A stretch of 53,869 nt of DNA, from positions 1 to 53,869 of the forward strand of contig NZ_AUMQ01000040.1 of assembly GCF_000430765.1 (NCBI RefSeq), written 5' to 3'. This stretch comes from Peribacillus kribbensis DSM 17871 (GTDB taxonomy: Bacteria > Bacillota > Bacilli > Bacillales > DSM-1321). Below, piece by piece: positions 39,682-50,580 of the stretch. The notes beneath the pieces are model-generated. The model was not told the DNA's origin and did no database searches. It saw nothing but the letters and a program-made list of their open reading frames with translations. Made by a program: the position numbers and the translations under genes. Every line of letters starts with the position of its first letter. The stretch's first letter is position 1.

Positions 39682-39919
39682 AAATCCTCCACATTGATGA
39701 AACTTTTCTGCACTCTCAATCGTCTATATTTATAGAATTACAAATGTAAAAGGTTTTTATGTTCTGCCTTTTATTGTACAAGGGCGGTTAACCAGCATCT
39801 CCTTGTATACAGCCTGCCCTTTAAAGATGCAGGCTATCTTATTTAATCATGTTTTTGCCATTTATGCGATGTGTTTATAGGATAAAGCGCGAGAACGTCT
39901 TTCGGATCCCCAGCCGGGC

Positions 39920-39972
39920 AAAAAAAGAAGACCGCAGCCAAATCCGGTTTCCACCGGAGTCCGCCTGCAGTC
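39920..39972 (-). terminator. yabE intrinsic terminator
   Basis: Minus strand: GACTGCAG and CTGCGGTC outer arms, ACTCCGGT and ACCGGAT inner arms, then TTCTTTTTTT. About 30 bases past the yabE stop. Confidence 0.85.
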
Positions 39973-40002
39973 TGAGGTAAGGATCTCTCCTCTGTTGAAA
40001 GG

Positions 40003-41190
40003 TTAATTCAGGATCTTAATTTTTATTTTCCTTGCTCCCCATTTGTAAGCCTGAGATGTGGTTGGAAAGAATACGTCGATTTTATTTCCTTTTATGGCTC
40101 CGCCCTTATCTGCTGCTACAGCGTACCCATAGCCTTCTACGTAAACCTTTGAACCCATTGGAATGACTCTTGGATCCACAGCAATGATTTTACTGTTTGG
40201 ATTGCTTTTTAAATTAATACCTGTAGATGTGAAACCTGAACATCCGCTGCAATTGGCAGTGTAGGCAGTGGAATTCACATAGAATTCTCTGCCGCCGGAT
40301 TCGCTATTATTTCCGCGCGACACCTGCGCAAATAGCTTTTTCGTACCTACAGCTACTATTTTATTTGTCTTGTTCCTTATCATCTTTTGACTGACCAGCC
40401 TGCGCGAGACTTCTTTTCCATTTTCCCGGACAATGTCGTATTGTTTGGAAACAAGGCCATTTTGACCCTGGGCCATAACCTTTTGTGTACCTTGCGGCAG
40501 CCGGTCATCCTTTTTCGTGATGACAGCATAATGTACCGGTTCCTCCACCACATCCTTGGCTTTTTCCACCCGGATTACATTTACCATTGCACCAGGCTTC
40601 AATTGCTCATGTAATGCCGGCTCAGTACGGTCGAGATTATTCACCTTAATCTTCTGCTTCCCGAGGAAGTCAGCCACTGTCATTGAGGTAGACCATGCCT
40701 GCTGGGATTTTCCTGCTACGTTTAAGCGGACTGGAAATGCTTTATGGATTTCAAGCTTCATACCATTTTTGATGGCTGTTTCTTTTGAGGGATGAATTTG
40801 ATCATAGCTGCTTATCTGGAGATTTTCCTGTTGTACCAGGTCTCCTACTGTATTGGCTGTACTCCATACATGTCTCTTCTCTTGATTTTGGATAATTTGA
40901 ACCTGTTTTGCCGATTTGAGCACTACTTGTACATGATCCTTCACCTTTGCATCAGCCTCAGGATACAAATAGTCTTCTGCATGGACGGTAATCTCCAAAT
41001 CTTTTAAAATATCCCCTATAGTGGAAGCGTGCGTTTGAACCATTTTTTGCTCGCCATCCAGGTTAATGGATACCGTTTTCTTTGTGCTTTCATGCAGGAT
41101 CCATCCTATCGCTGCTGCAAAAACGGCAACACTTGCGATCGACATAATCCATGTCTTTCGATTAAAAGAAGTGGAGAACAGGTTTTTCAT
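40003..41190 (-). CDS. yabE: Cell-wall-active protein with DUF348, G5 and 3D domains
   Basis: A YabE/resuscitation-promoting-factor-like protein. Membrane anchor or signal at residues about 13-32; three DUF348 repeats (each with a VxDLL/GDLV pattern, around residues 40-200); a G5 domain (about 205-285); and a C-terminal 3D domain with TAYTANCSGCSGFTSTG, DPRVIPMGSKVYVEGYG and AADKGGAIKGNKIDVFF, whose three Asp form the putative lytic site. Likely a peptidoglycan-remodelling enzyme. In B. subtilis yabE has an antisense RNA; I did not find a convincing promoter for one here. Confidence 0.93.
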   Translation of the reverse strand: MKNLFSTSFNRKTWIMSIASVAVFAAAIGWILHESTKKTVSINLDGEQKMVQTHASTIGDILKDLEITVHAEDYLYPEADAKVKDHVQVVLKSAKQVQIIQNQEKRHVWSTANTVGDLVQQENLQISSYDQIHPSKETAIKNGMKLEIHKAFPVRLNVAGKSQQAWSTSMTVADFLGKQKIKVNNLDRTEPALHEQLKPGAMVNVIRVEKAKDVVEEPVHYAVITKKDDRLPQGTQKVMAQGQNGLVSKQYDIVRENGKEVSRRLVSQKMIRNKTNKIVAVGTKKLFAQVSRGNNSESGGREFYVNSTAYTANCSGCSGFTSTGINLKSNPNSKIIAVDPRVIPMGSKVYVEGYGYAVAADKGGAIKGNKIDVFFPTTSQAYKWGARKIKIKILN

Positions 41191-41372
41191 ATTCCTTATC
41201 TCGATAAAAAACTCCTCCCTTTCAGTGATGAAAATATGATGTGCCGGCTGTCATCTTTCATGACTTAAAAGCTAATCCTTATTATGCATATACTCTTTTA
41301 AAAATGAAAGTCTGACTTATCGACATAGTCATCCTATGATAGAAATGAGACTTGTAGAACCAGAAAGAATAA

Positions 41373-41397
41373 AGGGGTGTTGAGACAAGCCTCCCCT
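41373..41397 (-). terminator. Possible tatD terminator
   Basis: Minus strand: AGGGGAG with CTC and CCCCT arms around a short loop, then TTTATT. The stem is broken by AACA, so this is a moderate candidate about 20 bases past the tatD stop. Confidence 0.5.
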
Positions 41398-41417
41398 ATT
41401 CTTGACAGGATATGCTA

Positions 41418-42185
41418 TCAAACCATGCCGAATAATTTTCTAGCATTCCTTGCAGTTGCCTCTGCCACCTCTTCATAGGAGATACCTTTAAGCTCGGCAA
41501 TCTGCTCGGCAACAAGCTTAACATAAGATGGCTCATTCCTTTTGCCCCGGTATGGATGTGGCGCAAGATACGGACAATCCGTTTCAATCAATAGCCGATC
41601 CAACGGGATTTCCTCTGCTACTTCCTTTGGCTTCCTTGCATTTTTGAAAGTGACAGGACCGCCAAGAGATATGTAAAAGTTCATGTTTATGCATTCTTTG
41701 GCTGTTTCGGCACTTCCACTGAAGCAGTGCATGATGCCCCCGACTTCTTCAGCATGTTCTTCTTTCAGTATGTCGATAATATCAGCAGTGGCTTCCCGGT
41801 TATGAATCACGATTGGAAGCTTTACCTTCTTCGCCAGCCGGATCTGCTTTCGGAATACTTCCTTTTGAACATCCTTCGGAGATTTGTCCCAGTGATAATC
41901 CAGTCCCGTTTCACCGATTGCCACCACTTTTGGATGTGCCGCAAGCTCCTCAATCCAGATTAAATCTTCTTCTGTCATATCTATAGCGTCAACGGGATGC
42001 CAGCCAACAGCAGCATAAATGAATTCATGCTCTTCAACAAGCTCCATTGCGCGGGTGATGGTAGGACGGTCAAATCCTACAACTACTATTTGTGAAACTC
42101 CTGCTTCTAAAGCCCTCTGCATAACCTCATTAAGGTCTTCATTGAACTGTTCTGCGTTTAAGTGGGCATGTGTATCAAATAACAT
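41418..42185 (-). CDS. tatD: TatD-family metal-dependent DNase
   Basis: A TIM-barrel hydrolase (YabD) with a two-metal centre; TatD enzymes degrade DNA 3' to 5' and act on misincorporated or damaged ends. Motifs: DTHAHLN at residues 4-10, GETGLDYHWD near residue 93, VIHNREA near residue 128, MHCFSGS near residue 155 and IETDCPYLAPHPYRG near residue 201. 255 residues, normal. It follows metG at a distance of about 305 bases, which holds the metG terminator with a parS-like palindrome and AT-rich sequence. Confidence 0.93.
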   Translation of the reverse strand: MLFDTHAHLNAEQFNEDLNEVMQRALEAGVSQIVVVGFDRPTITRAMELVEEHEFIYAAVGWHPVDAIDMTEEDLIWIEELAAHPKVVAIGETGLDYHWDKSPKDVQKEVFRKQIRLAKKVKLPIVIHNREATADIIDILKEEHAEEVGGIMHCFSGSAETAKECINMNFYISLGGPVTFKNARKPKEVAEEIPLDRLLIETDCPYLAPHPYRGKRNEPSYVKLVAEQIAELKGISYEEVAEATARNARKLFGMV

Positions 42186-42432
42186 GCTATTCTTCCTTCC
42201 CTAGCTTCTAGTTTATAAAAAAAAGACGGATTCATGTTTCACATTTATGTAACATTTTCATTACATTAGACCCATGCAATTCCCCTTCATTCTACATAGC
42301 ATTTCTGTTTTTGCAAAATGATTTGCTTTTCTTATATAGTACGATAACAATTTACATTTTATGTCCTCTCTACTAAACAAGAACTTTTTCAGGCAAAAGA
42401 AGCTGGCTACATTCAAGATAGCCCAACAAAGA

Positions 42433-42462
42433 AAAGGAGCGTTCCACGTGGAACACTCCTTT
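42433..42462 (-). terminator. metG intrinsic terminator
   Basis: Minus strand: AGGAGTGTTCCA, CG, TGGAACGCTCCT, then TTTCTTT. An 11- to 12-bp stem with almost no loop, about 30 bases past the metG stop. The same bases form the palindrome listed next. Confidence 0.75.
42440..42455. promoter_or_regulatory. parS-like site (Spo0J/ParB binding)
   Basis: Minus strand TGTTCCACGTGGAACG: 14 of 16 positions match the parS consensus TGTTNCACGTGAAACA, and the inner GTTCCACGTGGAAC is a perfect palindrome. I recall a mapped B. subtilis parS site at about 4 degrees near metS, which is this position. It lies within the metG terminator stem. Confidence 0.6.
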
Positions 42463-42490
42463 CTCTATACTGCTATAAAGTATGGTATTT

Positions 42491-44482
<1,992 letters not shown>

Positions 44483-44865
44483 TTATTCTGCTCATTCTAT
44501 TATGACATGTTTCTTTTTTTGTTCCTATATTTTTGTACAGAATGAGAAAACAGAACGCTAAAAAACTAGTACTGCAGCTCCCATCTCCCTGCATGACAAA
44601 CCATACTTGCCATTTTTTCCTGCATCAACAACAAAATATACCTGCTGATTGGAAGAAGTGCAATTTTTTCAAGTAAACCTCTGTTATTTTCTGGATATTA
44701 TAACCAGTGCAGCCGACAAACACTATCTGATAAAATAAAGGAAAAGTCCTTTTTTACTATTTTACTATAAGAAATATTAAGCAGTACTAAATTCCTTTTC
44801 TTTTAAATTGGAGAATAAAGGACCTTAATAATTTTTCAACAATAGTAAAATGGATGTAAGGATTA

Positions 44866-44882
44866 TGTCGAATTATGTCGTA
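44866..44882 (+). promoter_or_regulatory. Distal Spo0A-like box pair upstream of abrB
   Basis: TGTCGAA (44866-44872) and TGTCGTA (44876-44882), a 10-bp tandem repeat of ATTATGTCG, so both copies face the same side of the helix. The first is a full match to the TGTCGAA core. They lie 64 bp upstream of the distal promoter -35. The gap 44459-45171 has no gene; it holds this pair, two promoters and the proximal boxes. Confidence 0.5.
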
Positions 44883-44945
44883 ATTGGTAGGGCCAACTTA
44901 CTGGTTTTAATTATTCGAATTTCCTGTTGCTTACAGTCAAACTAT

Positions 44946-44973
44946 TTGCGTTAAAAACATTTTTTTGTATAAT
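44946..44973 (+). promoter_or_regulatory. Distal promoter upstream of abrB (sigma-A)
   Basis: Plus strand: -35 TTGCGT at 44946-44951, 16-bp spacer rich in T, perfect -10 TATAAT at 44968-44973. It would give a leader of about 190 bases for abrB. Confidence 0.6.
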
Positions 44974-45044
44974 AGTAAAGAACCCTTGATAAATAAGGTT
45001 TTACCGACAGTAAAAAAATCCCATAACCATAAGCAGGAAATAAA

Positions 45045-45073
45045 TTGACGCATATGGGAATGTCTGGTACTAT
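45045..45073 (+). promoter_or_regulatory. Proximal abrB promoter (sigma-A)
   Basis: Plus strand: -35 TTGACG at 45045-45050, 17-bp spacer, -10 TACTAT at 45068-45073 with an extended TG. Two Spo0A boxes follow at about +10 to +30, the arrangement through which Spo0A-P represses abrB. Confidence 0.85.
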
Positions 45074-45090
45074 TAGGAAGTAGTAGAATT

Positions 45091-45108
45091 TTGTCGAATA
45101 ATGGCGAA
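45091..45108 (+). promoter_or_regulatory. Spo0A boxes repressing abrB
   Basis: TTGTCGAA at 45091-45098 (perfect box) and TGGCGAA at 45102-45108, just downstream of the proximal start. The order, spacing and surrounding bases closely resemble the B. subtilis abrB control region as I remember it. Confidence 0.88.
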
Positions 45109-45171
45109 TGAGTAAAGATACATAGAGAGAAATCGAGTATACTATTTTAGGGAGAGAAGGAGTTTTTTAGT

Positions 45172-45456
45172 ATGAAATCTACTGGAATTGTTCGTAAAGT
45201 TGATGAGTTGGGACGCGTGGTTATTCCTATCGAACTTCGACGCACTTTGGGAATCGCTGAAAAAGATGCATTGGAAATTTATGTGGATGATGAAAGAATC
45301 ATTCTTAAAAAATACAAGCCAAACATGACTTGTCAGGTGACAGGGGAAGTTTCCGACAATAATCTATCCCTTGCAAATGGCAAGCTGGTTCTTAGCCGTG
45401 AAGGTGCAGAACTATTGTTGAAAGAGATCCAAGAAAGCTTCTCATCTGCAAAATAA
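45172..45456 (+). CDS. abrB: Transition-state regulator AbrB
   Basis: Represses many post-exponential genes (spoVG among them) during growth. The N-terminal 53 residues form the swapped-hairpin DNA-binding domain: MKSTGIVRKVDELGRVVIP, then ELRRTLGIAEKDALEIYVDDE; the C-terminal half is the multimerisation region. 94 residues, with GAAGGAG 9 bases upstream. It is the only protein gene here on the plus strand, also opposite to its neighbours in B. subtilis, and converges on rsmI. Confidence 0.97.
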   Translation: MKSTGIVRKVDELGRVVIPIELRRTLGIAEKDALEIYVDDERIILKKYKPNMTCQVTGEVSDNNLSLANGKLVLSREGAELLLKEIQESFSSAK

Positions 45457-45464
45457 TGAACAAT

Positions 45465-45497
45465 AAAAAAGGCTTCCCGTTAAGGAAGCCTTTTTTT
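45465..45497. terminator. Bidirectional terminator shared by abrB and rsmI
   Basis: AAAAAAGGCTTCC, GTTAA loop, GGAAGCCTTTTTTT. The stem is flanked by A-run and T-run, so it works on both strands. The rsmI stop codon overlaps its right edge. Confidence 0.95.
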
Positions 45498-46377
45498 ATT
45501 GTTCATTAATATGATAAGCGTTGTATACATCTCTTTTTTGGAGCCCTCTATCTTTCGCCGTTTCCTTGATTGCTTCCTTCGAGGTCATGTTTTTATTCTG
45601 AATATAAAATTCGACATGTTCCACAACTGAGAGCGGCTGCCACCATGCAGCAGTTTCCTTTTCCTCTTCAAGTATACTGCCCTCTATAATGAGGCAAAAC
45701 TCTCCTCTGATTTCATTGGATGCTGCCCATTCTGCTGCTTCCGAAATCGTTCCTCTGATAAACTCTTCGTATTTTTTCGTCAATTCCCGGCATAAAACGA
45801 CTCTGCGGTCACCCAATATAGCCAGCATATTTTGCAGGGTTTCTTTTAATCGATGCGGCGATTCATATAAGATAAAGGTAGATTGAATCCTTTTTAATTC
45901 CTCCAGCTCGGCCTTGCGCGTCTTGGTGGATCGGCTCAGAAAACCATAAAAGTAGAATGGCTGTGTGGCCAGCCCGGATGCTATAAGCGCAGTCAAGGCT
46001 GCATTAGCTCCAGGCAGGGAAATGACTGTGATCTCTGCTTCAAGGGCATCTTGAACTAATTCGTAACCGGGATCTGAAATCGTAGGCATCCCTGCATCAC
46101 TGACCAGGGCGACCACACTTCCCGCATTCATTTTTTCGACAAGCTGCCTGCCGCTGGTTTGTTTATTATGCTCATGATAACTTAAAACCGGCGTCTCTAT
46201 TTCAAAGTAATTGCACAGCTTCTTCGTATTCCTTGTATCCTCAGCCGCAATGATATCGGCTTCTTTTAATATCCGTATGGCCCTGAAGCTCATATCCTCC
46301 AAATTGCCGATTGGAGTGGGAACTAAATACAGAACCCCCTCATTCCCTTCCTTTTCAAAGCTTTTCTGCTGCTTCAT
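45496..46377 (-). CDS. rsmI: 16S rRNA (cytidine1402-2'-O)-methyltransferase
   Basis: RsmI (YabC) adds a 2'-O-methyl to C1402 in the ribosomal P site. SAM-dependent tetrapyrrole-methylase fold: LVPTPIGNLEDMSFRAI near residue 18, ALVSDAGMPTISDPGYELV near residue 90, and SLPGANAALTALIASGL near residue 118. 293 residues, normal. It directly follows yazA (1-base gap), completing trmN6-yazA-rsmI. Confidence 0.95.
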   Translation of the reverse strand: MKQQKSFEKEGNEGVLYLVPTPIGNLEDMSFRAIRILKEADIIAAEDTRNTKKLCNYFEIETPVLSYHEHNKQTSGRQLVEKMNAGSVVALVSDAGMPTISDPGYELVQDALEAEITVISLPGANAALTALIASGLATQPFYFYGFLSRSTKTRKAELEELKRIQSTFILYESPHRLKETLQNMLAILGDRRVVLCRELTKKYEEFIRGTISEAAEWAASNEIRGEFCLIIEGSILEEEKETAAWWQPLSVVEHVEFYIQNKNMTSKEAIKETAKDRGLQKRDVYNAYHINEQ

Positions 46378-46378
46378 T

Positions 46379-46645
46379 TTATATGACTCCCCCTTCCTCT
46401 ATCAATCGTTCCTTTGCTTTCCTGCTTAATCGTTTTACCTTATATTCAGCTTTCATTGCAGAGCTTTTATCGGGATAAGTTATATGATAAACCAGCTGCA
46501 CAGGGAGCCTCCCCCGGGTGTATTTGGCCCCTTTCCCTTGATTATGAACATCAATTCTTCGTTCAAGGTCATTGGTGTATCCCGCATAGTAGGTTCCATC
46601 GCTGCATTGCAGGACATACACATAATGGACTTCAGCTTTCTCCAT
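46379..46645 (-). CDS. yazA: GIY-YIG nuclease-fold protein
   Basis: UPF0213 family; 88 residues, one GIY-YIG domain. Motif residues [24 protein letters not shown] (about 7-30, read in two halves) and a late Glu in [14 protein letters not shown]. Small stand-alone members are common and their substrate is unknown; structure suggests a DNA or RNA nuclease. It overlaps the end of trmN6 by 14 bases. Confidence 0.9.
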   Translation of the reverse strand: MEKAEVHYVYVLQCSDGTYYAGYTNDLERRIDVHNQGKGAKYTRGRLPVQLVYHITYPDKSSAMKAEYKVKRLSRKAKERLIEEGGVI

Positions 46646-47372
46646 ATAGAATCTCTCTTATCTCACTGGTATATTGATGATCTTGGCCGTAAACATACAG
46701 GGGAGGAAGGATTTTCAAATCCGGATTGCCATCCTTTATTCCTTCTACAAGGATCGTGTTTGCTTCCTTTCCTTCCTTAGGGTAGACAAACCGAAGGCGT
46801 TTCGGTTCAAGTCTATATTTCCGCATAAGTGTGACAAGATCCAAAAGCCTTCCCGGCCTATGTACAAATGCTGCTTTTCCTCCCTGCTTCAATAGCTGGC
46901 TGCTGACCCTGACCGCATCCTCCAGCGTACACATGATTTCATGCCTAGCTATGGCAAGATGTTCATTTTCATTGATTTCCTCCTGGGATGGAGTGGGAAA
47001 GTAAGGAGGATTGCAGGTTACCGCATCATACTTAGAAAAGCCGATTTCCTTTGGTATTTCCCGGATATCTCCGTGAATCATCTTCAGTTTGTCAGAAAGA
47101 CTATTATACTCGATGCTTCTTATGGCCATGTCATACAGCCTGTCCTGTATTTCTATTCCAGTAATCTCCCCATTGGTCCGTGTACTTAGGAGCAGGGGAA
47201 TGACTCCGTTTCCTGAGCATAAATCCACCATACTACCCCGCTTGGGGATCCGGATGAATCTCGCCAATAAGACCGCATCGAGGGAGAATGAGAAAACCGT
47301 GGGGCTCTGTATGATTCTAAGCTCCTCCGCTAAAAGATAATCAAGTCTTTCATCCCCTTTTAATAAAACCAT
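46632..47372 (-). CDS. trmN6: tRNA1(Val) (adenine37-N6)-methyltransferase family protein
   Basis: YabB. Rossmann-fold SAM methyltransferase: [16 protein letters not shown] near residue 47 is the SAM loop and [10 protein letters not shown] near residue 115 the NPPY motif of N6-adenine methylases. The family in E. coli modifies A37 of tRNA-Val; the exact tRNA in Bacilli is less certain. 246 residues, normal. First gene of a three-gene unit after the yabA terminator. Confidence 0.9.
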   Translation of the reverse strand: MVLLKGDERLDYLLAEELRIIQSPTVFSFSLDAVLLARFIRIPKRGSMVDLCSGNGVIPLLLSTRTNGEITGIEIQDRLYDMAIRSIEYNSLSDKLKMIHGDIREIPKEIGFSKYDAVTCNPPYFPTPSQEEINENEHLAIARHEIMCTLEDAVRVSSQLLKQGGKAAFVHRPGRLLDLVTLMRKYRLEPKRLRFVYPKEGKEANTILVEGIKDGNPDLKILPPLYVYGQDHQYTSEIREILYGES

Positions 47373-47419
47373 CCTGCTGTTCCTCCTAAAACTCTTTTGA
47401 TATTAGTATAAACACTGTC

Positions 47420-47464
47420 AAAAAAAATAGAGCCTGACTCATGAAATTTGGGAGCCAGACCCTA
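47420..47464 (-). terminator. yabA intrinsic terminator
   Basis: Minus strand: TAGGGTCTGGCTC, 11-base loop, GAGTCAGGCTCTA (13 bp with G:T pairs), then eight T. It directly follows the yabA stop and closes the yaaO-to-yabA unit. Confidence 0.92.
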
Positions 47465-47468
47465 AATG

Positions 47469-47843
47469 CTATTTTTTATTAAGGAAGGACAGGCAAAAAA
47501 GGCAGTCCCCTTCTTTGCGCGGGCTTCCGAAGTGAAGGTTGCAGATATGAAACCCTTCCTGATAAAGGCGGGCAAGGTTATCATAACCCTCTCCTACATC
47601 TGGTAATTTCTCTTCTTTTGATCGCGCGGAAGATTTTTTCTTTCCTGCATCCTTTTCTGATTTATCATTACCCTTTGCTCCTTGATCCAGATGCTTTCGC
47701 AGATGGTCATTTTCAAGCTTAAGTGAATTGTTTTCTTCCAATATTCCGGCTAAATGCAGTTTCAATTCACCCAGCTGTTTATATAAATGGCCAATCTGCT
47801 CCTCCATATTGCTCACAGAATCAAAGATTTCCCTTTTATCCAC
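47469..47843 (-). CDS. yabA: Replication-initiation control protein YabA
   Basis: Restrains replication initiation by binding DnaA and the sliding clamp DnaN. N-terminal coiled coil (about residues 1-60; heptads with Leu/Ile from [19 protein letters not shown]), a charged Ser/Lys linker, and a C-terminal zinc site [19 protein letters not shown], given here only by its ends at about residues 99-117. 124 residues, normal. It follows ricT by 12 bases. Confidence 0.95.
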   Translation of the reverse strand: MDKREIFDSVSNMEEQIGHLYKQLGELKLHLAGILEENNSLKLENDHLRKHLDQGAKGNDKSEKDAGKKKSSARSKEEKLPDVGEGYDNLARLYQEGFHICNLHFGSPRKEGDCLFCLSFLNKK

Positions 47844-47855
47844 GCTCTCACCACC

Positions 47856-48686
47856 TTAGTAATCTGTGGCTTGTATAGAAACGGCTCCTTCTTTTAGAAT
47901 TTCATCTAAAGTATATTCTAATACTCTTTCCTGCTCGACTAATTCAATTTGAAGCACGCGTTCTAGAATATTGAGCCCCACTACCTTGCCTGTCCCATTC
48001 GGTGTCTGGATCATTTCCCCTAAGTCTGGAAGCTGTTCCTTAGCTGATTCATATTCATCATTCTCATATTTCAAACAGCACATCAGCCGTCCGCAGAGAC
48101 CAGAAATTTTAGTAGGATTCAACGAAAGATTCTGGTCCTTCGCCATTTTAATGGATACTGGTTCAAAATCACCCAGGAACGTTGAACAGCAAAGCATCCT
48201 TCCGCATGGGCCAATTCCACCCAGCATCTTAGCCTCATCTCGGACCCCTATCTGCCGCAGTTCAATTCTTGTCCTGAAAATAGAAGCCAGGTCCTTCACC
48301 AGTTCACGGAAATCGACTCTTCCGTCCGCTGTGAAATAAAAGATGACTTTATTACGGTCAAACGTGTATTCCACATCCACCAGCTTCATATCAAGCTGAT
48401 GCTCCTCTACCTTATTACAGCAGGTTGAATATGCCTCCTCGGCGGCAGCCTTGTTTTCTTCGACAATCATCCTGTCCTTAGCATCTGCCACCCTCAGCAC
48501 CTTTTTAAGCGGAAGGACCACATCCTTTTCGCCAACCTGCTTCCGGGCCGTAACAACCTTCCCGAATTCTACTCCGCGGACCGTTTCCACAATCACAAAC
48601 TCATCCTTTGGAATGTCTAAATCACCAGGGTCAAAATAATATATTTTACCCGCTTTCTTAAAGCGGACTCCTACAACATCAAACAA
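47856..48686 (-). CDS. ricT: Y-complex (Ric) subunit RicT, PSP1 domain
   Basis: YaaT: forms a complex with YlbF and YmcA that guides RNase Y and promotes Spo0A activation; it binds Fe-S clusters. PSP1 domain with many Cys: GGIGPCGRMLCCSTFLGDF near residue 150 and ISGLCGRLMCCLKYE near residue 192, the cluster ligands. 276 residues, normal. It overlaps the holB 3' end by 8 bases. Confidence 0.95.
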   Translation of the reverse strand: MFDVVGVRFKKAGKIYYFDPGDLDIPKDEFVIVETVRGVEFGKVVTARKQVGEKDVVLPLKKVLRVADAKDRMIVEENKAAAEEAYSTCCNKVEEHQLDMKLVDVEYTFDRNKVIFYFTADGRVDFRELVKDLASIFRTRIELRQIGVRDEAKMLGGIGPCGRMLCCSTFLGDFEPVSIKMAKDQNLSLNPTKISGLCGRLMCCLKYENDEYESAKEQLPDLGEMIQTPNGTGKVVGLNILERVLQIELVEQERVLEYTLDEILKEGAVSIQATDY

Positions 48687-49683
48687 ATGAGGATCCCTCC
48701 TGCAAATTTAACACCAGCTGTTCCATCAATAACTGGGTATTTGTATTGGACATTAATCTTTTCTTGGAATCCAAAATCATAGACATCTTTCCTGCCAATG
48801 TTTTTGGTGATATCAGCAGCGCATCATGCTCCAGCTTTTTTTCTATTTCCTTAAAAACAATCTGATCGCGCTTGTCCAATTGAACATATAGCAAGTCCTT
48901 ATGAATCAGGTATAACAAATCTAACCCTCTATCTATTTGTTCTTTCTCTTTAAAATGGCTAAACCATTCTTCCTGAAGGTATAAAAGTGCTTTCATAGAA
49001 TTACTGCTTAACACTTCATATAATTTTACCATTATTTTTTGAGCTTGTGCAAACCATTCCTGTGAATTAAGCTCCAGGGCCTCTTCCAAATTTTGGGTTA
49101 GAGAGGAAATAATGGAGGCGCTTTGTGGTGTTACTCCCTCATTCAGCAAGGAGTTTTTGAAATTACCAGGAGAAAGCGGCTTAAAGTTGATAACCTGGCA
49201 TCTTGAAAGAATGGTTGGCAATATTCTCTGCACCTGCTCTGTAATGAGAATAGCGGTGGTTTCCTGGTGAGGTTCCTCTAAAAATTTCAGGAGGCTGTTT
49301 GCTGCTTGTGAAGTCATCTTGTCAGCATGAACAATCGTATAAAATTTTCTGCTTGATTCGACTGCCTTCTTGGAAAATTCCTCTTGCAGCTCCTGGATTT
49401 GATCCTTCTTTAAAGACAGGCCATCCGGTTCAAGCAGGTGAACATCGGGATGGTTGCCGCTGTCAATTCTCCTGCATGCATGACAGGAGTTGCAGGGAAT
49501 AATGGTATCGGAAAGATTTTCGCAAAATAGACTTTTGGCCAGAAGAACACTGGCCTCCCTTTTCCCTGTCCCTTTTCCGCCCTCAAATAAATAGGCGTGT
49601 GCAATCCGGTTTTTGAGCCGGCTGTTTTTCAGCATTTTATAAACATCAGGCTGCACCTGCGACAAATCATCCCAGTTCTCCAT
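48679..49683 (-). CDS. holB: DNA polymerase III subunit delta'
   Basis: Clamp-loader subunit. GGKGTGKREAS near residue 34 is a P-loop-like segment, the zinc module has Cys in CENLSDTIIPCNSCHACRR (about residues 53-71), and NSLLKFLEEP near residue 128 and ILPTILSRCQ near residue 153 (SRC motif) are conserved. 334 residues, normal. Cluster with tmk and ricT is conserved in Firmicutes. Confidence 0.95.
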   Translation of the reverse strand: MENWDDLSQVQPDVYKMLKNSRLKNRIAHAYLFEGGKGTGKREASVLLAKSLFCENLSDTIIPCNSCHACRRIDSGNHPDVHLLEPDGLSLKKDQIQELQEEFSKKAVESSRKFYTIVHADKMTSQAANSLLKFLEEPHQETTAILITEQVQRILPTILSRCQVINFKPLSPGNFKNSLLNEGVTPQSASIISSLTQNLEEALELNSQEWFAQAQKIMVKLYEVLSSNSMKALLYLQEEWFSHFKEKEQIDRGLDLLYLIHKDLLYVQLDKRDQIVFKEIEKKLEHDALLISPKTLAGKMSMILDSKKRLMSNTNTQLLMEQLVLNLQEGSSFV

Positions 49684-49700
49684 CTTGGTTAATCACTCTC

Positions 49701-50141
49701 TTATGTGTAAAGATTTATTAATAGTCCTTTTATTTCACCGATTCTGCCTAGTAAATCTATTGATTCGGTCTCACTCTTTCTTACTTCATCTGTCAGTTCG
49801 ACAAGTTTTTCATCTATGGTTTTAACGGTTGTAAGAGAACGTCCCTGGCCATAACTGTTCCAGCTCTGCGATTGATTGAGCTCCATGCCGTTGTCAACTG
49901 CTTCTCTAACAAATCTTTTCACCAGCGTTTTAAATTTAGCCAGGTCCTTGAAATTTTTGGAGCGGCTCAGCCGGTCCCCTGCTCCTTGAATTTCAGAAAG
50001 GAGCTTATCGAGGGCTGCCAGCTGCATCTTCTGATCCTGCTTCTGAATAAAATCAGTAAATCTGCGGGAACCGGGGGACGTCTGCCGCTGCTCTGTCTTC
50101 AGCTTATCCAGATTGATTTGTGGTTCCTGATTGATTTTCAT
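49701..50141 (-). CDS. yaaR: DUF327 family protein YaaR
   Basis: Conserved in the tmk-holB cluster of Bacilli; function unknown to me. 146 residues, largely helical: FTDFIQKQDQKMQLAALDKLL (residues about 29-49, read in two parts) and DLAKFKTLVKRFVREAV, ending RIGEIKGLLINLYT. No Cys, no membrane segment. The start is the ATG giving MKINQEPQINL, with GGGGGT 8 bases upstream; an ATG five codons earlier overlaps that site. Confidence 0.88.
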   Translation of the reverse strand: MKINQEPQINLDKLKTEQRQTSPGSRRFTDFIQKQDQKMQLAALDKLLSEIQGAGDRLSRSKNFKDLAKFKTLVKRFVREAVDNGMELNQSQSWNSYGQGRSLTTVKTIDEKLVELTDEVRKSETESIDLLGRIGEIKGLLINLYT

Positions 50142-50192
50142 CCAGGTTACCCCCATTCGTCTCCATAATCGAGTTTGCCGGGACCGCCCTAA

Positions 50193-50543
<351 letters not shown>

Positions 50544-50580
50544 TTATTATTATACCAGTACAACTCATGTTCTGCTTTAA

